Below are positions 16,867-25,419 of a DNA stretch of 64,000 nt, one piece after another. This stretch comes from Leifsonia sp. NPDC080035. GTDB taxonomy: Bacteria; Actinomycetota; Actinomycetes; Actinomycetales; Microbacteriaceae. The DNA is taken from positions 1,364,001 through 1,428,000 of the forward strand of contig NZ_CP157390.1 in assembly GCF_040050925.1 (NCBI RefSeq), read 5' to 3'. The notes under the pieces are model-generated. The model was not told the origin of the DNA. It worked only from the letters and a program-made list of their open reading frames with translations, and did no database searches. Position numbers and translations under genes: made by a program. The number at the start of each line of letters is the position of its first letter. The stretch's first letter is position 1.

Positions 16867-17759
16867 CCACCGCCACCGTGCCCACCGAGCGGACGCGGTC
16901 CGCGGACCCCGCTCCCCGCACCGGCCGCGGAGCCGCCCGCGCGCGCAAGCTGGCGCTGCACATCGTGCTCCTGGCCGGCGGCATCGCCATGGTCTTCCCG
17001 TTCCTCTGGATGCTGCTGACCTCCTTCAAGCCGCTCCCCCAGCTGCTGAACGACCCGCTGAGCTTCTGGCCGAAGCCGTTCACCCTGCAGAACTACGTGG
17101 ATGCCTGGAACGACGTGCCCTTCGGCACCGCGTACTGGAACACCATCTACATCGCCGTCCTCGTCGTGGTCGGCACGCTGATCACCGCCGCGATGGCCGG
17201 CTACGCGTTCGCACGCATCCCGTTCCGAGGCTCCCGGGTGTTGTTCGTGGTGTTCCTGGCCACGCAGATGATCCCGATGCAGGTGACACTGATCCCCTTC
17301 TACTTCCTGATGGCGAAGCTCGGCTGGGTGGACTCGCACCTGGCGCTGATCGTCCCGGCCGCGCTCGCGAACCCGTTCGCGGTGTTCCTCATGCGCCAGT
17401 TCGTGCTGTCGCTGCCGAAGGAGCTGGAGGAGGCTGCGATCGTCGACGGCGCCGGCCGCTGGCGGATCTTCTGGAGCATCATCCTGCCGAACCTGCGCCC
17501 CGGACTCGGCGCCCTCGCGATCATCGTCGCACTGAGCACCTGGAACAATTTCCTGCTGCCGCTGGTGATCCTGAACTCGCAGGAGCTGTTCACCGTGCCG
17601 CTGCTGCTGCAGAGCTTCCGGGGCCAGTTCGGCTCGGTCAACTACGGGCTGATCATGGCGGCGTCCGCCATCGCGACCATCCCGATGCTGATCGCGTTCG
17701 TGATCGGGCAGCGCCGGATCATCGGCAGCATGGCAGCCTCCGGGCTGGGCGGCCGGTGA
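16863..17759 (+). CDS. Sugar ABC transporter permease, MalG/UgpE type
   Basis: 298-aa permease, the second half of the first importer channel. The first membrane helix begins near residue 30 (LALHIVLLAGGIAMVFPFLWMLLTS). The EAA loop is EEAAIVDGAGRWRIFWSIILP. ATG at 16863 overlaps the upstream permease stop. Its own stop overlaps the GTG of the GH63-like gene. No ATPase gene follows, so the system must use an ATPase encoded elsewhere, such as an MsiK-type shared subunit. Confidence 0.94.
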   Translation: MTTATVPTERTRSADPAPRTGRGAARARKLALHIVLLAGGIAMVFPFLWMLLTSFKPLPQLLNDPLSFWPKPFTLQNYVDAWNDVPFGTAYWNTIYIAVLVVVGTLITAAMAGYAFARIPFRGSRVLFVVFLATQMIPMQVTLIPFYFLMAKLGWVDSHLALIVPAALANPFAVFLMRQFVLSLPKELEEAAIVDGAGRWRIFWSIILPNLRPGLGALAIIVALSTWNNFLLPLVILNSQELFTVPLLLQSFRGQFGSVNYGLIMAASAIATIPMLIAFVIGQRRIIGSMAASGLGGR

Positions 17760-19468
17760 CCCCCGCGGAGCGGGCGGCGCGGTACCTCGACCTCGAGAAC
17801 GCGCCGTTCACGCTGCCCGGCTCGCGCATCCTCGTGCTGCGCGTCGATGGCGGCCTGACCGTTCGGCTCGCGGAGTACGAGCGCCGGCTGGACGACAGCG
17901 TGCTGGTGCGCACCCTCCGGGTGCGCGGCGCGGACGGCCGGGTCGCGCCGGTCTCGGACGTGCGGCCCGACCGCATCGCGTTCGGCGCCGCCGGCGTCAC
18001 CCTGACCTTCGATGGCCCGGACGCGCTCAGCCTCGGCGGCGACGGCCGCTGGAGCGTCGAGCTCGACCTCCCAGGCCTCGCTCCCGGCCACGTCTGGCGT
18101 CCCGGCCTGCCCTCGGCGCCGACGGCGGGATGGTCTGCGACCGGCGCGGACGACGTCGTCGTGACCGGCGACACGGTCCGGCTCTCGTTCGGCGGCGGGT
18201 CGCTCCGGCTCGGGATCGGCGCCGCCGCTGCCGACACTCCCGCGGACCATCCCGCTTCCCTCGCCCGCACTCGGGCCGTCTGGGACGACTGGTTCGCCCG
18301 CACGCCCGCGGTGCGCGACGACCTCGCCGACATGACCGCCTTCTGCTGGTGGGTGCTCGGCGCGAACATCGTCGAGCTGCCCGGCCGTGGCGCCCGCGCC
18401 GTCGTACCGTCCAAGATCGGCTACGTCGGCGTCTGGCAGTGGGACGCGTACTTCATCGCGTCGGGGCTGCGGCACGGCGACCCGGAACTCGCCAAGCAGC
18501 AGCTGGAGCTGGCCTTCGCGTTCCCGACGGCCGACGGCCAGCTGCCCGACGTCGTGCACGACGACGGGGTGCTCGCCTCCAGCGACGACCTGCCGCCGGG
18601 CGACCGCGAGAACCTGCGCCGCGCGGGCTCGGCGATCGCGGACCCGACCGCGCCCATCCCGCTCACCAAGCCGCCGCTCGCCGCGTGGGCGCTGCGCCGG
18701 CTGGAGGGCTTCGTCGACGACCCGGCCTGGTTCGACACCGCCTGGGCGACCGTCGCGCGCAGCCAGGAGTGGTGGTTCGTACACTCCGATCTCGACGGCG
18801 ACGGGATGCCCGAGTACGGGCACCCGTACTCGTCCGGCCTCGACGACAGCCCGGTCTTCGACGCCGAGCTACCGGTGTCCTCGCCCGACCTCGCCGCGTA
18901 CCTGATCCTGCAGGACGACCTGCTCGCCTCCCGCGCCCGCACGACGGGCGACGTCGAAGCCGCCGAGCGCCACACCGCGCGCGCGGCGCGGACCCTTGAA
19001 CTGCTCGAGGGGATGTGGGACGAGACCGCCGGGTTCTTCCGCTCCTCCGGCGCCGGCACGCCCGTCGGCTCGGAGGCTGCGGTCTCCCTGCTGCCCCTGC
19101 TCACCGGTCGGCTGCCCGGCCGCTACGTCGCGGGCATCCTCGCCGCGCTCGACGACCCCGATCGCTTCGCGACCGCCTGGACCGTGCCGACGGTGGCGCG
19201 GCGCGACCCCGACTTCTCCGAGGAGCGGATGTGGCGCGGCCCCGTGTGGGTCAACGTCAACGCCCTCCTCGCCGAGGGGCTCGCCGTGTCCGGCCATGCC
19301 GACCGCGCCCGCGAACTGGCCGAGCAGACGCTCCGCCTGGTCATCCACGGCGGCGGCCCGCACGAGTACTTCACCCCCAGCACCGGCCGCAAGGCCCGCA
19401 CCGCGACCACTGCGTTCGGGTGGTCCGCTGCGTTGTTCGTGGACCTGGCGGTGCAGCTCTCGTCCTGA
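17756..19468 (+). CDS. GH63/MGH1-like glycosidase
   Basis: 570-aa enzyme of the (alpha/alpha)6-barrel glycosidase group that includes GH63, GH37 trehalases and mannosylglycerate hydrolases. An N-terminal beta-rich region (about 1-165) precedes the barrel. Likely catalytic elements are the Asp in VWQWDAYF and the Glu in GGGPHEYFTP; the ARRDPDFSEERMWRGPVWVNVN stretch is typical of the family. No signal peptide, so it acts on imported sugar. GTG 17756 overlaps the permease stop, linking hydrolysis to uptake. Expected substrate is a short alpha-glycoside such as a glucosyl- or mannosyl-compound; not resolvable from sequence. Confidence 0.85.
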   Translation: MTPAERAARYLDLENAPFTLPGSRILVLRVDGGLTVRLAEYERRLDDSVLVRTLRVRGADGRVAPVSDVRPDRIAFGAAGVTLTFDGPDALSLGGDGRWSVELDLPGLAPGHVWRPGLPSAPTAGWSATGADDVVVTGDTVRLSFGGGSLRLGIGAAAADTPADHPASLARTRAVWDDWFARTPAVRDDLADMTAFCWWVLGANIVELPGRGARAVVPSKIGYVGVWQWDAYFIASGLRHGDPELAKQQLELAFAFPTADGQLPDVVHDDGVLASSDDLPPGDRENLRRAGSAIADPTAPIPLTKPPLAAWALRRLEGFVDDPAWFDTAWATVARSQEWWFVHSDLDGDGMPEYGHPYSSGLDDSPVFDAELPVSSPDLAAYLILQDDLLASRARTTGDVEAAERHTARAARTLELLEGMWDETAGFFRSSGAGTPVGSEAAVSLLPLLTGRLPGRYVAGILAALDDPDRFATAWTVPTVARRDPDFSEERMWRGPVWVNVNALLAEGLAVSGHADRARELAEQTLRLVIHGGGPHEYFTPSTGRKARTATTAFGWSAALFVDLAVQLSS

Positions 19469-19507
19469 TCCACCCCTATCGAACCGTTCCATCGACGAAG
19501 GAGTCAC

Positions 19508-20815
19508 ATGAAACGCCTGCGCATCATCGCGCCCTTGACCGCTGCCGTCCTGGCCCTCACCGGCTGCGCCATGGCCGGCAACGCCGGGAGCGGACCCGCC
19601 ACGCTCGACCCGTCCGCCAAGCCGGAGGGCTCGATCACCGTCTGGTCGTGGGACGCCGCCGCGACGTCGCTCAAGCGGCTCGCCGCCGAGTACCAGTCCG
19701 CACATCCCGGAACGACGGTGAAGGTCGTGGACGTCGGTTACGACAATGCCTACGACAAGCTGTCCGTCGGCCTCCAGGCCGGCACCGGCCTGCCGGACGT
19801 CGTGACGATGGAGACGGACCACACCCCCGGTTACCTCAGCCAGTTCCCGAAGGGCTTCGTCGACCTGACACCGATCGTGGGGTCGAAGAAGGCTGACTTC
19901 GACCCATCCAAGTGGGCTGCGTCCACCGACAAGACCGGTGCGATCCGTGCTGTGCCGTGGGACTCGGGCACGGTCGGGCTGTTCTACCGCTCCGACTACC
20001 TCCAGAAGGCCGGCGTCGACCCGGCGAGCCTCGGGACCTGGGACGAGCTCGTCTCCGCGGGCGAGCGCATCAAGACCGCGACCGGGCACACGCTCATCAC
20101 GGCCGACGTCGCCACCGGCGGACTGTTCCAGATGCTGCTGCAGCAGCAGGGTCAGGGCCTCTTCGATGCGAAGGGGGACATCACGGTCGCGACTCCTCAG
20201 GCCGTCGCAGCGCTGCGCCTGGAGAAGGAGCTGAACGACAAGGGGCTGCTGAAGAACGTGAAGGGCTGGGACGCGCGCGTCACGAGCGCGAAGAACGGCG
20301 ACTCCGCGGTCACGCCAGAGGCGGTGTGGTGGATCGCCACCCTCACCGGCGAGGCCGCCGAACTGAGCGGGAAGTACGGCGTCATCGAGCTGCCGGCCTT
20401 CGCCGATGGCGGTGCCCGCACCTCCAACAACGGCGGCTCCGGCCTCGCCGTGCCCGCGCAGTCGAAGAACCCGCAGCTGGCGGCGTCGTTCGTGGCGTTC
20501 GCCCTCGCCGACAGCGGCAACCAGGTGTCGATGATGGAGAAGGACGGCCTGTTCCCGTCCTACCTGCCAGCATTGAAGGATCCGTTCTTCAGTACGCCGG
20601 ACCCGTACTTCGGCGGTCAGAAGGTCTACACGCTGTTCGCCGAGCAGACCGCGAAGATCCCGGCGATCACTTACACGGCGGACAACGCCAAAGCGAGCGA
20701 CATCGTCGGCGCTGCCGTCTCCGCATCGGTGCTCGGCGGCAAGGACCCGGAGGCGGCGCTTCAGGATGCGGCCAAGCAGATCGCCACGGCCACCGGCCGC
20801 TCGATCGCGGGCTGA
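19508..20815 (+). CDS. Sugar ABC transporter substrate-binding lipoprotein (second system)
   Basis: 435-aa family 1 solute-binding protein. The signal sequence ends in lipobox LTGC (Cys20). The mature start has SITVWSWDAAATSLKRLAAEYQ, typical of the fold. It is clearly different from the first binding protein, so it is a separate receptor, not a duplicate. ATG preceded by GAAGGAG. It begins 39 nt after the GH63-like gene and directly precedes its own permeases. Confidence 0.95.
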   Translation: MKRLRIIAPLTAAVLALTGCAMAGNAGSGPATLDPSAKPEGSITVWSWDAAATSLKRLAAEYQSAHPGTTVKVVDVGYDNAYDKLSVGLQAGTGLPDVVTMETDHTPGYLSQFPKGFVDLTPIVGSKKADFDPSKWAASTDKTGAIRAVPWDSGTVGLFYRSDYLQKAGVDPASLGTWDELVSAGERIKTATGHTLITADVATGGLFQMLLQQQGQGLFDAKGDITVATPQAVAALRLEKELNDKGLLKNVKGWDARVTSAKNGDSAVTPEAVWWIATLTGEAAELSGKYGVIELPAFADGGARTSNNGGSGLAVPAQSKNPQLAASFVAFALADSGNQVSMMEKDGLFPSYLPALKDPFFSTPDPYFGGQKVYTLFAEQTAKIPAITYTADNAKASDIVGAAVSASVLGGKDPEAALQDAAKQIATATGRSIAG

Positions 20816-20816
20816 G

Positions 20817-21737
20817 ATGGTCGCCGTCGACACCGCAGCACGGCGTCGCACGGCGCCGGCCGGACGGCCCCGGTCGCTGGAGCGCAGGCTTCAGCGACCG
20901 GGCCTCTGGTTCGCGCTGCCCGCCGCCGCGCTGTTCGCGATCTTCTTCGCCTATCCCCTGGTCGTCTCGCTCTGGCAGAGCTTCTTCAGCACCCGGGCCG
21001 GCGAGCTGCACTGGGTGGGCCTCGACCAGTACGCCCGGCTCTTCCAGGACCCGCTGGTCGCCACCAGCCTCGGCAACGCGTTCCTCATCCTCGTGGTGCA
21101 GGTGCCGCTGATGATCGGCATCGCCCTGGTGCTCGCGTACACGCTCAACCAGACGTGGCTGCGGTTCCGTTCCGGCTTCCGGCTGCTGTACTTCCTGCCC
21201 GCGGTGACCACGCTGGTCGCGTACTCCGTGGTCTTCCGGGTGCTGCTCACCACCGACGGCGGCGCGGTCAACCAGCTGCTCGGGCTGGTCGGGATCGCGC
21301 CCGTCGACTGGCTGGACAGCGAGGTCTGGGCACGCGTCGCGCTCATCGCGTCGATCACCTGGCGCTGGACCGGCTACAACATGGTCATCCTGCTCGCCGG
21401 GCTGCAGAGCATCCCCGCCGAGCAGTACGAGGCGGCACGGATCGACGGCGCCGGCCGCTGGGCGACCTTCGCGCACGTCGTCGTGCCCCAGCTGCGCCCG
21501 GCGATCGTGTTCACGACCGTCACCTCGACGATCGGCGCGCTGCAGCTCTTCGACGAGAACGTCATCCTCACCGGCGGCGGCCCCAACAACGCCACCCTGA
21601 CGCCGGTGCTCTACCTCTACAAGGTCGGCTTCCAGCAGTTCGATCCCGGCTACGCGTCGGCGATCGCGTGGCTGCTGGTGCTCATCACGGGCATCGTCTC
21701 GATCATCCAGTTCCGCCTGCTCCGGGAGAAGAAGTGA
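20817..21737 (+). CDS. Sugar ABC transporter permease, MalF type (second system)
   Basis: 306-aa permease with six membrane helices and the EAA loop EAARIDGAGRWATFAHVVVPQL. Cytoplasmic N-terminal tail is short and basic. ATG at 20817 follows the binding-protein stop by 1 nt. Its stop overlaps the GTG of the partner permease (GTGA). Confidence 0.94.
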   Translation: MVAVDTAARRRTAPAGRPRSLERRLQRPGLWFALPAAALFAIFFAYPLVVSLWQSFFSTRAGELHWVGLDQYARLFQDPLVATSLGNAFLILVVQVPLMIGIALVLAYTLNQTWLRFRSGFRLLYFLPAVTTLVAYSVVFRVLLTTDGGAVNQLLGLVGIAPVDWLDSEVWARVALIASITWRWTGYNMVILLAGLQSIPAEQYEAARIDGAGRWATFAHVVVPQLRPAIVFTTVTSTIGALQLFDENVILTGGGPNNATLTPVLYLYKVGFQQFDPGYASAIAWLLVLITGIVSIIQFRLLREKK

Positions 21738-22555
21738 TCCGCGCCCTCCGCCACACCCCCGCCTACGTACTGCTCGCAGCCGGTGCGCTGCTCAGCGTCG
21801 TGCCGTTCCTCTGGATGCTCACCGCATCCACGCACACCACCTCCGAGCTGTTCGCACGCCCGCTGCCGATCCTGCCCGGCGGGGAGCTGTGGGCGAACCT
21901 GACGCGGCTGCAGGAGCAGACCGGCTTCGGCCAGGTGATGCTGAACAGCCTGCTCATCGCGGTGATCTACACGGTGTTCAGCTCCGCGGTGAGTGTGCTC
22001 GCCGGCTACGGCCTCGCGAAGTTCCGGTTCCGCGGCCGCGGGATCCTGCTTGTCGTTGTGCTCGGCACGATGATGATCCCGATGCAGGTGCTGCTCGTCC
22101 CGCTGTTCCAGATGATGGCGAGCCTCGGCTGGATCGACACCTACCAGGCGGTCATCCTGCCGTTCCTCGCGAATGCGTTCGGCATCTTCCTGATGCGCCA
22201 GGCGTTCCTCGACTTCCCGGACACGATCGTGGAGGCGGCACGGATCGACGGCGCGGGCGAGCTGCGCACCTTCTACCGGGTCGTGCTTCCGGTCGCGCGC
22301 CCGCAGATCGCGGCGCTTGTCATCTACACGTTCGTGAGCCAGTGGAACGCGTTCATCTGGCCGTTGCTGATGCTGAACACCGAGGACAAGTACACGATCC
22401 CGGTCGCCCTCAACACGATGATCGGGCTCTCCCGCGTCGACTACTCGGGCCTGATGCTCGGCTCGCTGCTCGCGACCCTGCCGCTCCTTGTGCTGTTCCT
22501 GGTGTTCCAGAAGCAGTTCGTGTCGGGGCTGCTCGGCGGCGCGGTGAAGGGGTGA
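21734..22555 (+). CDS. Sugar ABC transporter permease, MalG type (second system)
   Basis: 273-aa permease starting at GTG inside the upstream gene's stop region. Six hydrophobic helices; EAA loop EAARIDGAGELRTFYRVVLPVA. It completes the second importer, again with no ATPase gene in the region. The following gene on the opposite strand encodes the GntR regulator, ending 28 nt downstream. Confidence 0.94.
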   Translation: MIRALRHTPAYVLLAAGALLSVVPFLWMLTASTHTTSELFARPLPILPGGELWANLTRLQEQTGFGQVMLNSLLIAVIYTVFSSAVSVLAGYGLAKFRFRGRGILLVVVLGTMMIPMQVLLVPLFQMMASLGWIDTYQAVILPFLANAFGIFLMRQAFLDFPDTIVEAARIDGAGELRTFYRVVLPVARPQIAALVIYTFVSQWNAFIWPLLMLNTEDKYTIPVALNTMIGLSRVDYSGLMLGSLLATLPLLVLFLVFQKQFVSGLLGGAVKG

Positions 22556-22583
22556 TGGCTGGAGGCGACGCGGCGTCGTCGCG

Positions 22584-23243
22584 TCAGGCCAGACGCTCCC
22601 ACTTGATCCCGGCGTCGGCGAGCAGGCGGCGCATCCCGTTGGTCCAGTTCTCGGAGAGGGCCGCCTTGGCGGCCGGTACGTCGCCCTCCGCGAGGTGCTG
22701 CGCGATCGCGGCGTGCTCCTCGGCCGAGCGCTCGACGAGCACGTCCTCTCCGACGAGCAGGGACTCGTAGCGGTGGATGGCGCTGCGCACCTGGGCGATC
22801 TGCTCCAGCAGCTTCTGGTTGGGGCACGCGCTCAGCATGAGGTTGTGCCACTCGTCGTCCTTGCGGTTCACGACGGCGTGCTGGGCGAGGTCGTCGGAGA
22901 AGGCGGCGGCCAGCTCGGACAGCCGGCGGCCCAGCTCGGCGAGCTCGTCGGCCGGCGACAGGTCGAGCGCCAGGCCCTCCAGCGTGACGATGATCGGGCA
23001 GAGCTCCTCGAACTCGCGCGCGCTGAGCGGCACGAAGCGGAAGCCCTTGCCGTTCTCGCTTTCGATCTGGCCCTCGCTCTCGAGGGCGATCAGCGCCTCG
23101 CGGAGCGGGGTGCGGGAGACGCCGAGCTCGGCGGCGAGGGCGACCTCGTTGATGCTCTCGCCCGGGCGGACCTCGCCGGCGCGCATCCGCGCGAGGAGTT
23201 CCTCGCGCACCTGGGAACGCAGATTCTTGCGCTCGATCGCCAT
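22584..23243 (-). CDS. GntR-family transcriptional regulator, FadR/FCD subfamily
   Basis: 219-aa regulator. The N-terminal winged helix (about 1-75) contains LAAELGVSRTPLREALIALESEGQI, the recognition helix of GntR proteins. The all-alpha C-terminal FCD ligand domain (about 85-210) has the metal/ligand-type histidines in DDEWHNLML and EEHAAIAQHL. It is divergent from the GH42 operon, and the palindrome at 23316 lies between them. An identical palindrome precedes the importer operon, so this protein probably represses both and may repress itself. The inducer is likely a sugar acid or sugar derivative from the pathway. Confidence 0.93.
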   Translation of the reverse strand: MAIERKNLRSQVREELLARMRAGEVRPGESINEVALAAELGVSRTPLREALIALESEGQIESENGKGFRFVPLSAREFEELCPIIVTLEGLALDLSPADELAELGRRLSELAAAFSDDLAQHAVVNRKDDEWHNLMLSACPNQKLLEQIAQVRSAIHRYESLLVGEDVLVERSAEEHAAIAQHLAEGDVPAAKAALSENWTNGMRRLLADAGIKWERLA

Positions 23244-23284
23244 GTGGACCCTCCCGGCCGGACTCGTGGTCGTCAGCTTAGGGC

Positions 23285-23313
23285 TTGACCCGTCGCTGCG
23301 TTCGCTCTAGCGT
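23285..23313 (+). promoter_or_regulatory. Candidate promoter of the GH42 operon
   Basis: TTGACC at 23285-23290 and TAGCGT at 23308-23313 are spaced 17 bp. The -35 is good and the -10 weak. The operator starts 3 bp after the -10, covering the expected transcription start. Confidence 0.4.
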
Positions 23314-23315
23314 TG

Positions 23316-23332
23316 CTGTATACAGAATACAG
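23316..23332. promoter_or_regulatory. GntR-type operator, copy 2
   Basis: CTGTATACAGAATACAG, identical at all 17 positions to 14514-14530. It lies in the 142-bp divergent region between the GntR gene start (23243) and the GH42 start (23386). Confidence 0.78.
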
Positions 23333-23385
23333 TCGACACTGATCGACGCACAAGCACCAGCACTCGCAGATCCCCGAGGAGACCG

Positions 23386-25419
23386 ATGACGATCCCCGCG
23401 CCCCGGAGCATCCGGCTCGACGCGCTCGCCTACGGCGGCGACTACAACCCCGACCAGTGGTCGGAGGACGTCTGGGCTGAGGACGTGCGCCTCATGGTCG
23501 AGGCCGGCGTGAACATCGTCACGCTGCCGGTCTTCTCCTGGCCGCTGCTGGAGCCGGAGCCCGGCCGCTGGGACTTCGCGGGGCTCGACCGCATCATCGA
23601 CCTACTCTGGGCGAACGGCATCGCGGTCGACCTTGCCACCGCGACGGCGACGCCGCCCGCGTGGCTGGTGCGCGAGCATCCCGAGGTCCTGCCGTGGAAC
23701 GCCGACGGCGTCCGCCTCGAGTTCGGCTCGCGGCAGTCGTACTGCCCGAGCTCGCCGATCTACCGGCGGGCGGCGCTGCGGCTCACCCGCGCGCTCGCCG
23801 AGCGCTACGGCGAGCATCCCGCGCTGGCACTGTGGCACGTCTCGAACGAGTACGGAGACCACGTCGCCCGCTGCTGGTGCCCCGAGTCGGCTCGCCACTT
23901 CCGGCGCTGGCTCGAGGCGCGTTACGGCGACATCGCCGGCCTCAACGCCGCGTGGGGAACCAGCTGCTGGGGCCAGAACTACCTGAGCTTCGACCAGATC
24001 GAGCCGCCCCGCACCGCCACCGGCCCGATCAACCCCGCGCAGGTCGTCGACTTCGAGCGGTTCTCCTCCGACGCGCTCCTGGAGCTCTTCCGGGCGGAGG
24101 TGGATGTGCTCAGGGAGGTCACTCCGGAGATCGCCGTGACCACGAACTTCATGAGCCTGTTCCGCGAGCTCGACTACTGGGACTTCGCCGACGCGGAGGA
24201 CCTCGTCACCGACGACGCCTATCCCGACCCCGCCGACCCCATCGCTCACGTCGGCGCCGCCCTCAACTACGGCCTGATGCGCAGTCTCAAGGACGGCCGC
24301 CCATGGCTGCTGCTCGAGCAGGCGCCGAGCGCGGTCAGCTGGCGCGACGTGAACGTGCCGAAGGCGCCCGGGCAGATGCGGCTCGGCAGCCTGCAGGCCG
24401 TCGCCCACGGCTCGGACGGCGTGATGTTCTTCCAGTGGCGGCAGGCGAAGTTCGGGCCGGAGAAGTTCCACTCCGCGATGCTCGGCCACCGCGGCGAGCG
24501 CAGCCGCAGCTTCCAGGAGACGAAGACGCTCGGCGCGGAGCTGAAGCTGCTGGAGCCGGTGCGTGGGACGCGCGTGAGGTCCTCGGTGGCGCTGGTGGCC
24601 GACTGGGACGCCTGGTGGGGCGTCACCCAGACCGAGTCGATGCCGTCGCAGCGGCTGAACTGGCTCACCGAGGCGCGGGCCTGGCACGCGGCCGCCTTCG
24701 CGCTCGGCCAGCCCGTCGATGTCGCCCGCGCGGCCGGGCCGTTCGGCGACCACCGGGTGGTGCTCGTCCCGAACCTCTACGCGGCGACCGCCGAGCAGGC
24801 GGAGGCGCTCGGCGCGTTCGTCGCCGCCGGCGGTCACGTCGTCGTCGGACCGTTCTCCGGTGTCGTCGACCACCGGGAGCAGATCCACGATGGCGGAGCC
24901 CCGGGCCCACTGCGCGACCTGCTCGGGGTCGAGGTCGACGAGTGGTGGCCGCTGCCCGACGGCGGGCACCGCACGGTCGAGCTCGGCGGGGTCGTGCATC
25001 CCACGCGCGTCTGGGGCGAATGGATCGAGGCGGCGGAGGACGCCAAGGTGCTGGCCCGGTTCGCCGACGGCGACCTCGCCGGTCTGCCCGCGCTCACCCG
25101 CCGCAGCCACGGCGCCGGAGCGGCCTGGTATCTCGCGGCCGGGCTCGGCGACGAGGGGATGCGCGCCGTGCTCTCCGCGGTGTTCGCCGAGGCCGGAGTC
25201 GCCACCCGCGAACCCGACACCGCGCTCGAGATCGTCACCCGCACGGACGGCGGCACCGACTTCACCTTCGTGCTCAACCACGGCAGGGACGCGCGGACCG
25301 CTCCGCGCATCCCCGGCGGCACAGACCTGCTCACCGGCTCCGACGCCGGCGCGGGCCTGCCGCTCGGCGCGTTCGGCGTCGCCGTGATCCAGCACCCGAC
25401 CACTGAGAGGCAAGCATGA
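23386..25419 (+). CDS. Beta-galactosidase, glycoside hydrolase family 42
   Basis: 677-aa cytoplasmic GH42 enzyme cleaving terminal beta-galactosides from imported oligosaccharides. The barrel (about 1-390) holds the acid/base Glu155 in HVSNEYG and nucleophile Glu311 in LLLEQAPS; a metal-type Cys cluster is seen around CWCPES. A trimerisation domain (about 395-600) and small C-terminal beta domain follow. First gene of an operon: its TGA overlaps the GcvPA ATG. Expression probably depends on the GntR operator upstream. Natural substrate may be a plant or algal galactoside rather than lactose. Confidence 0.94.
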   Translation: MTIPAPRSIRLDALAYGGDYNPDQWSEDVWAEDVRLMVEAGVNIVTLPVFSWPLLEPEPGRWDFAGLDRIIDLLWANGIAVDLATATATPPAWLVREHPEVLPWNADGVRLEFGSRQSYCPSSPIYRRAALRLTRALAERYGEHPALALWHVSNEYGDHVARCWCPESARHFRRWLEARYGDIAGLNAAWGTSCWGQNYLSFDQIEPPRTATGPINPAQVVDFERFSSDALLELFRAEVDVLREVTPEIAVTTNFMSLFRELDYWDFADAEDLVTDDAYPDPADPIAHVGAALNYGLMRSLKDGRPWLLLEQAPSAVSWRDVNVPKAPGQMRLGSLQAVAHGSDGVMFFQWRQAKFGPEKFHSAMLGHRGERSRSFQETKTLGAELKLLEPVRGTRVRSSVALVADWDAWWGVTQTESMPSQRLNWLTEARAWHAAAFALGQPVDVARAAGPFGDHRVVLVPNLYAATAEQAEALGAFVAAGGHVVVGPFSGVVDHREQIHDGGAPGPLRDLLGVEVDEWWPLPDGGHRTVELGGVVHPTRVWGEWIEAAEDAKVLARFADGDLAGLPALTRRSHGAGAAWYLAAGLGDEGMRAVLSAVFAEAGVATREPDTALEIVTRTDGGTDFTFVLNHGRDARTAPRIPGGTDLLTGSDAGAGLPLGAFGVAVIQHPTTERQA

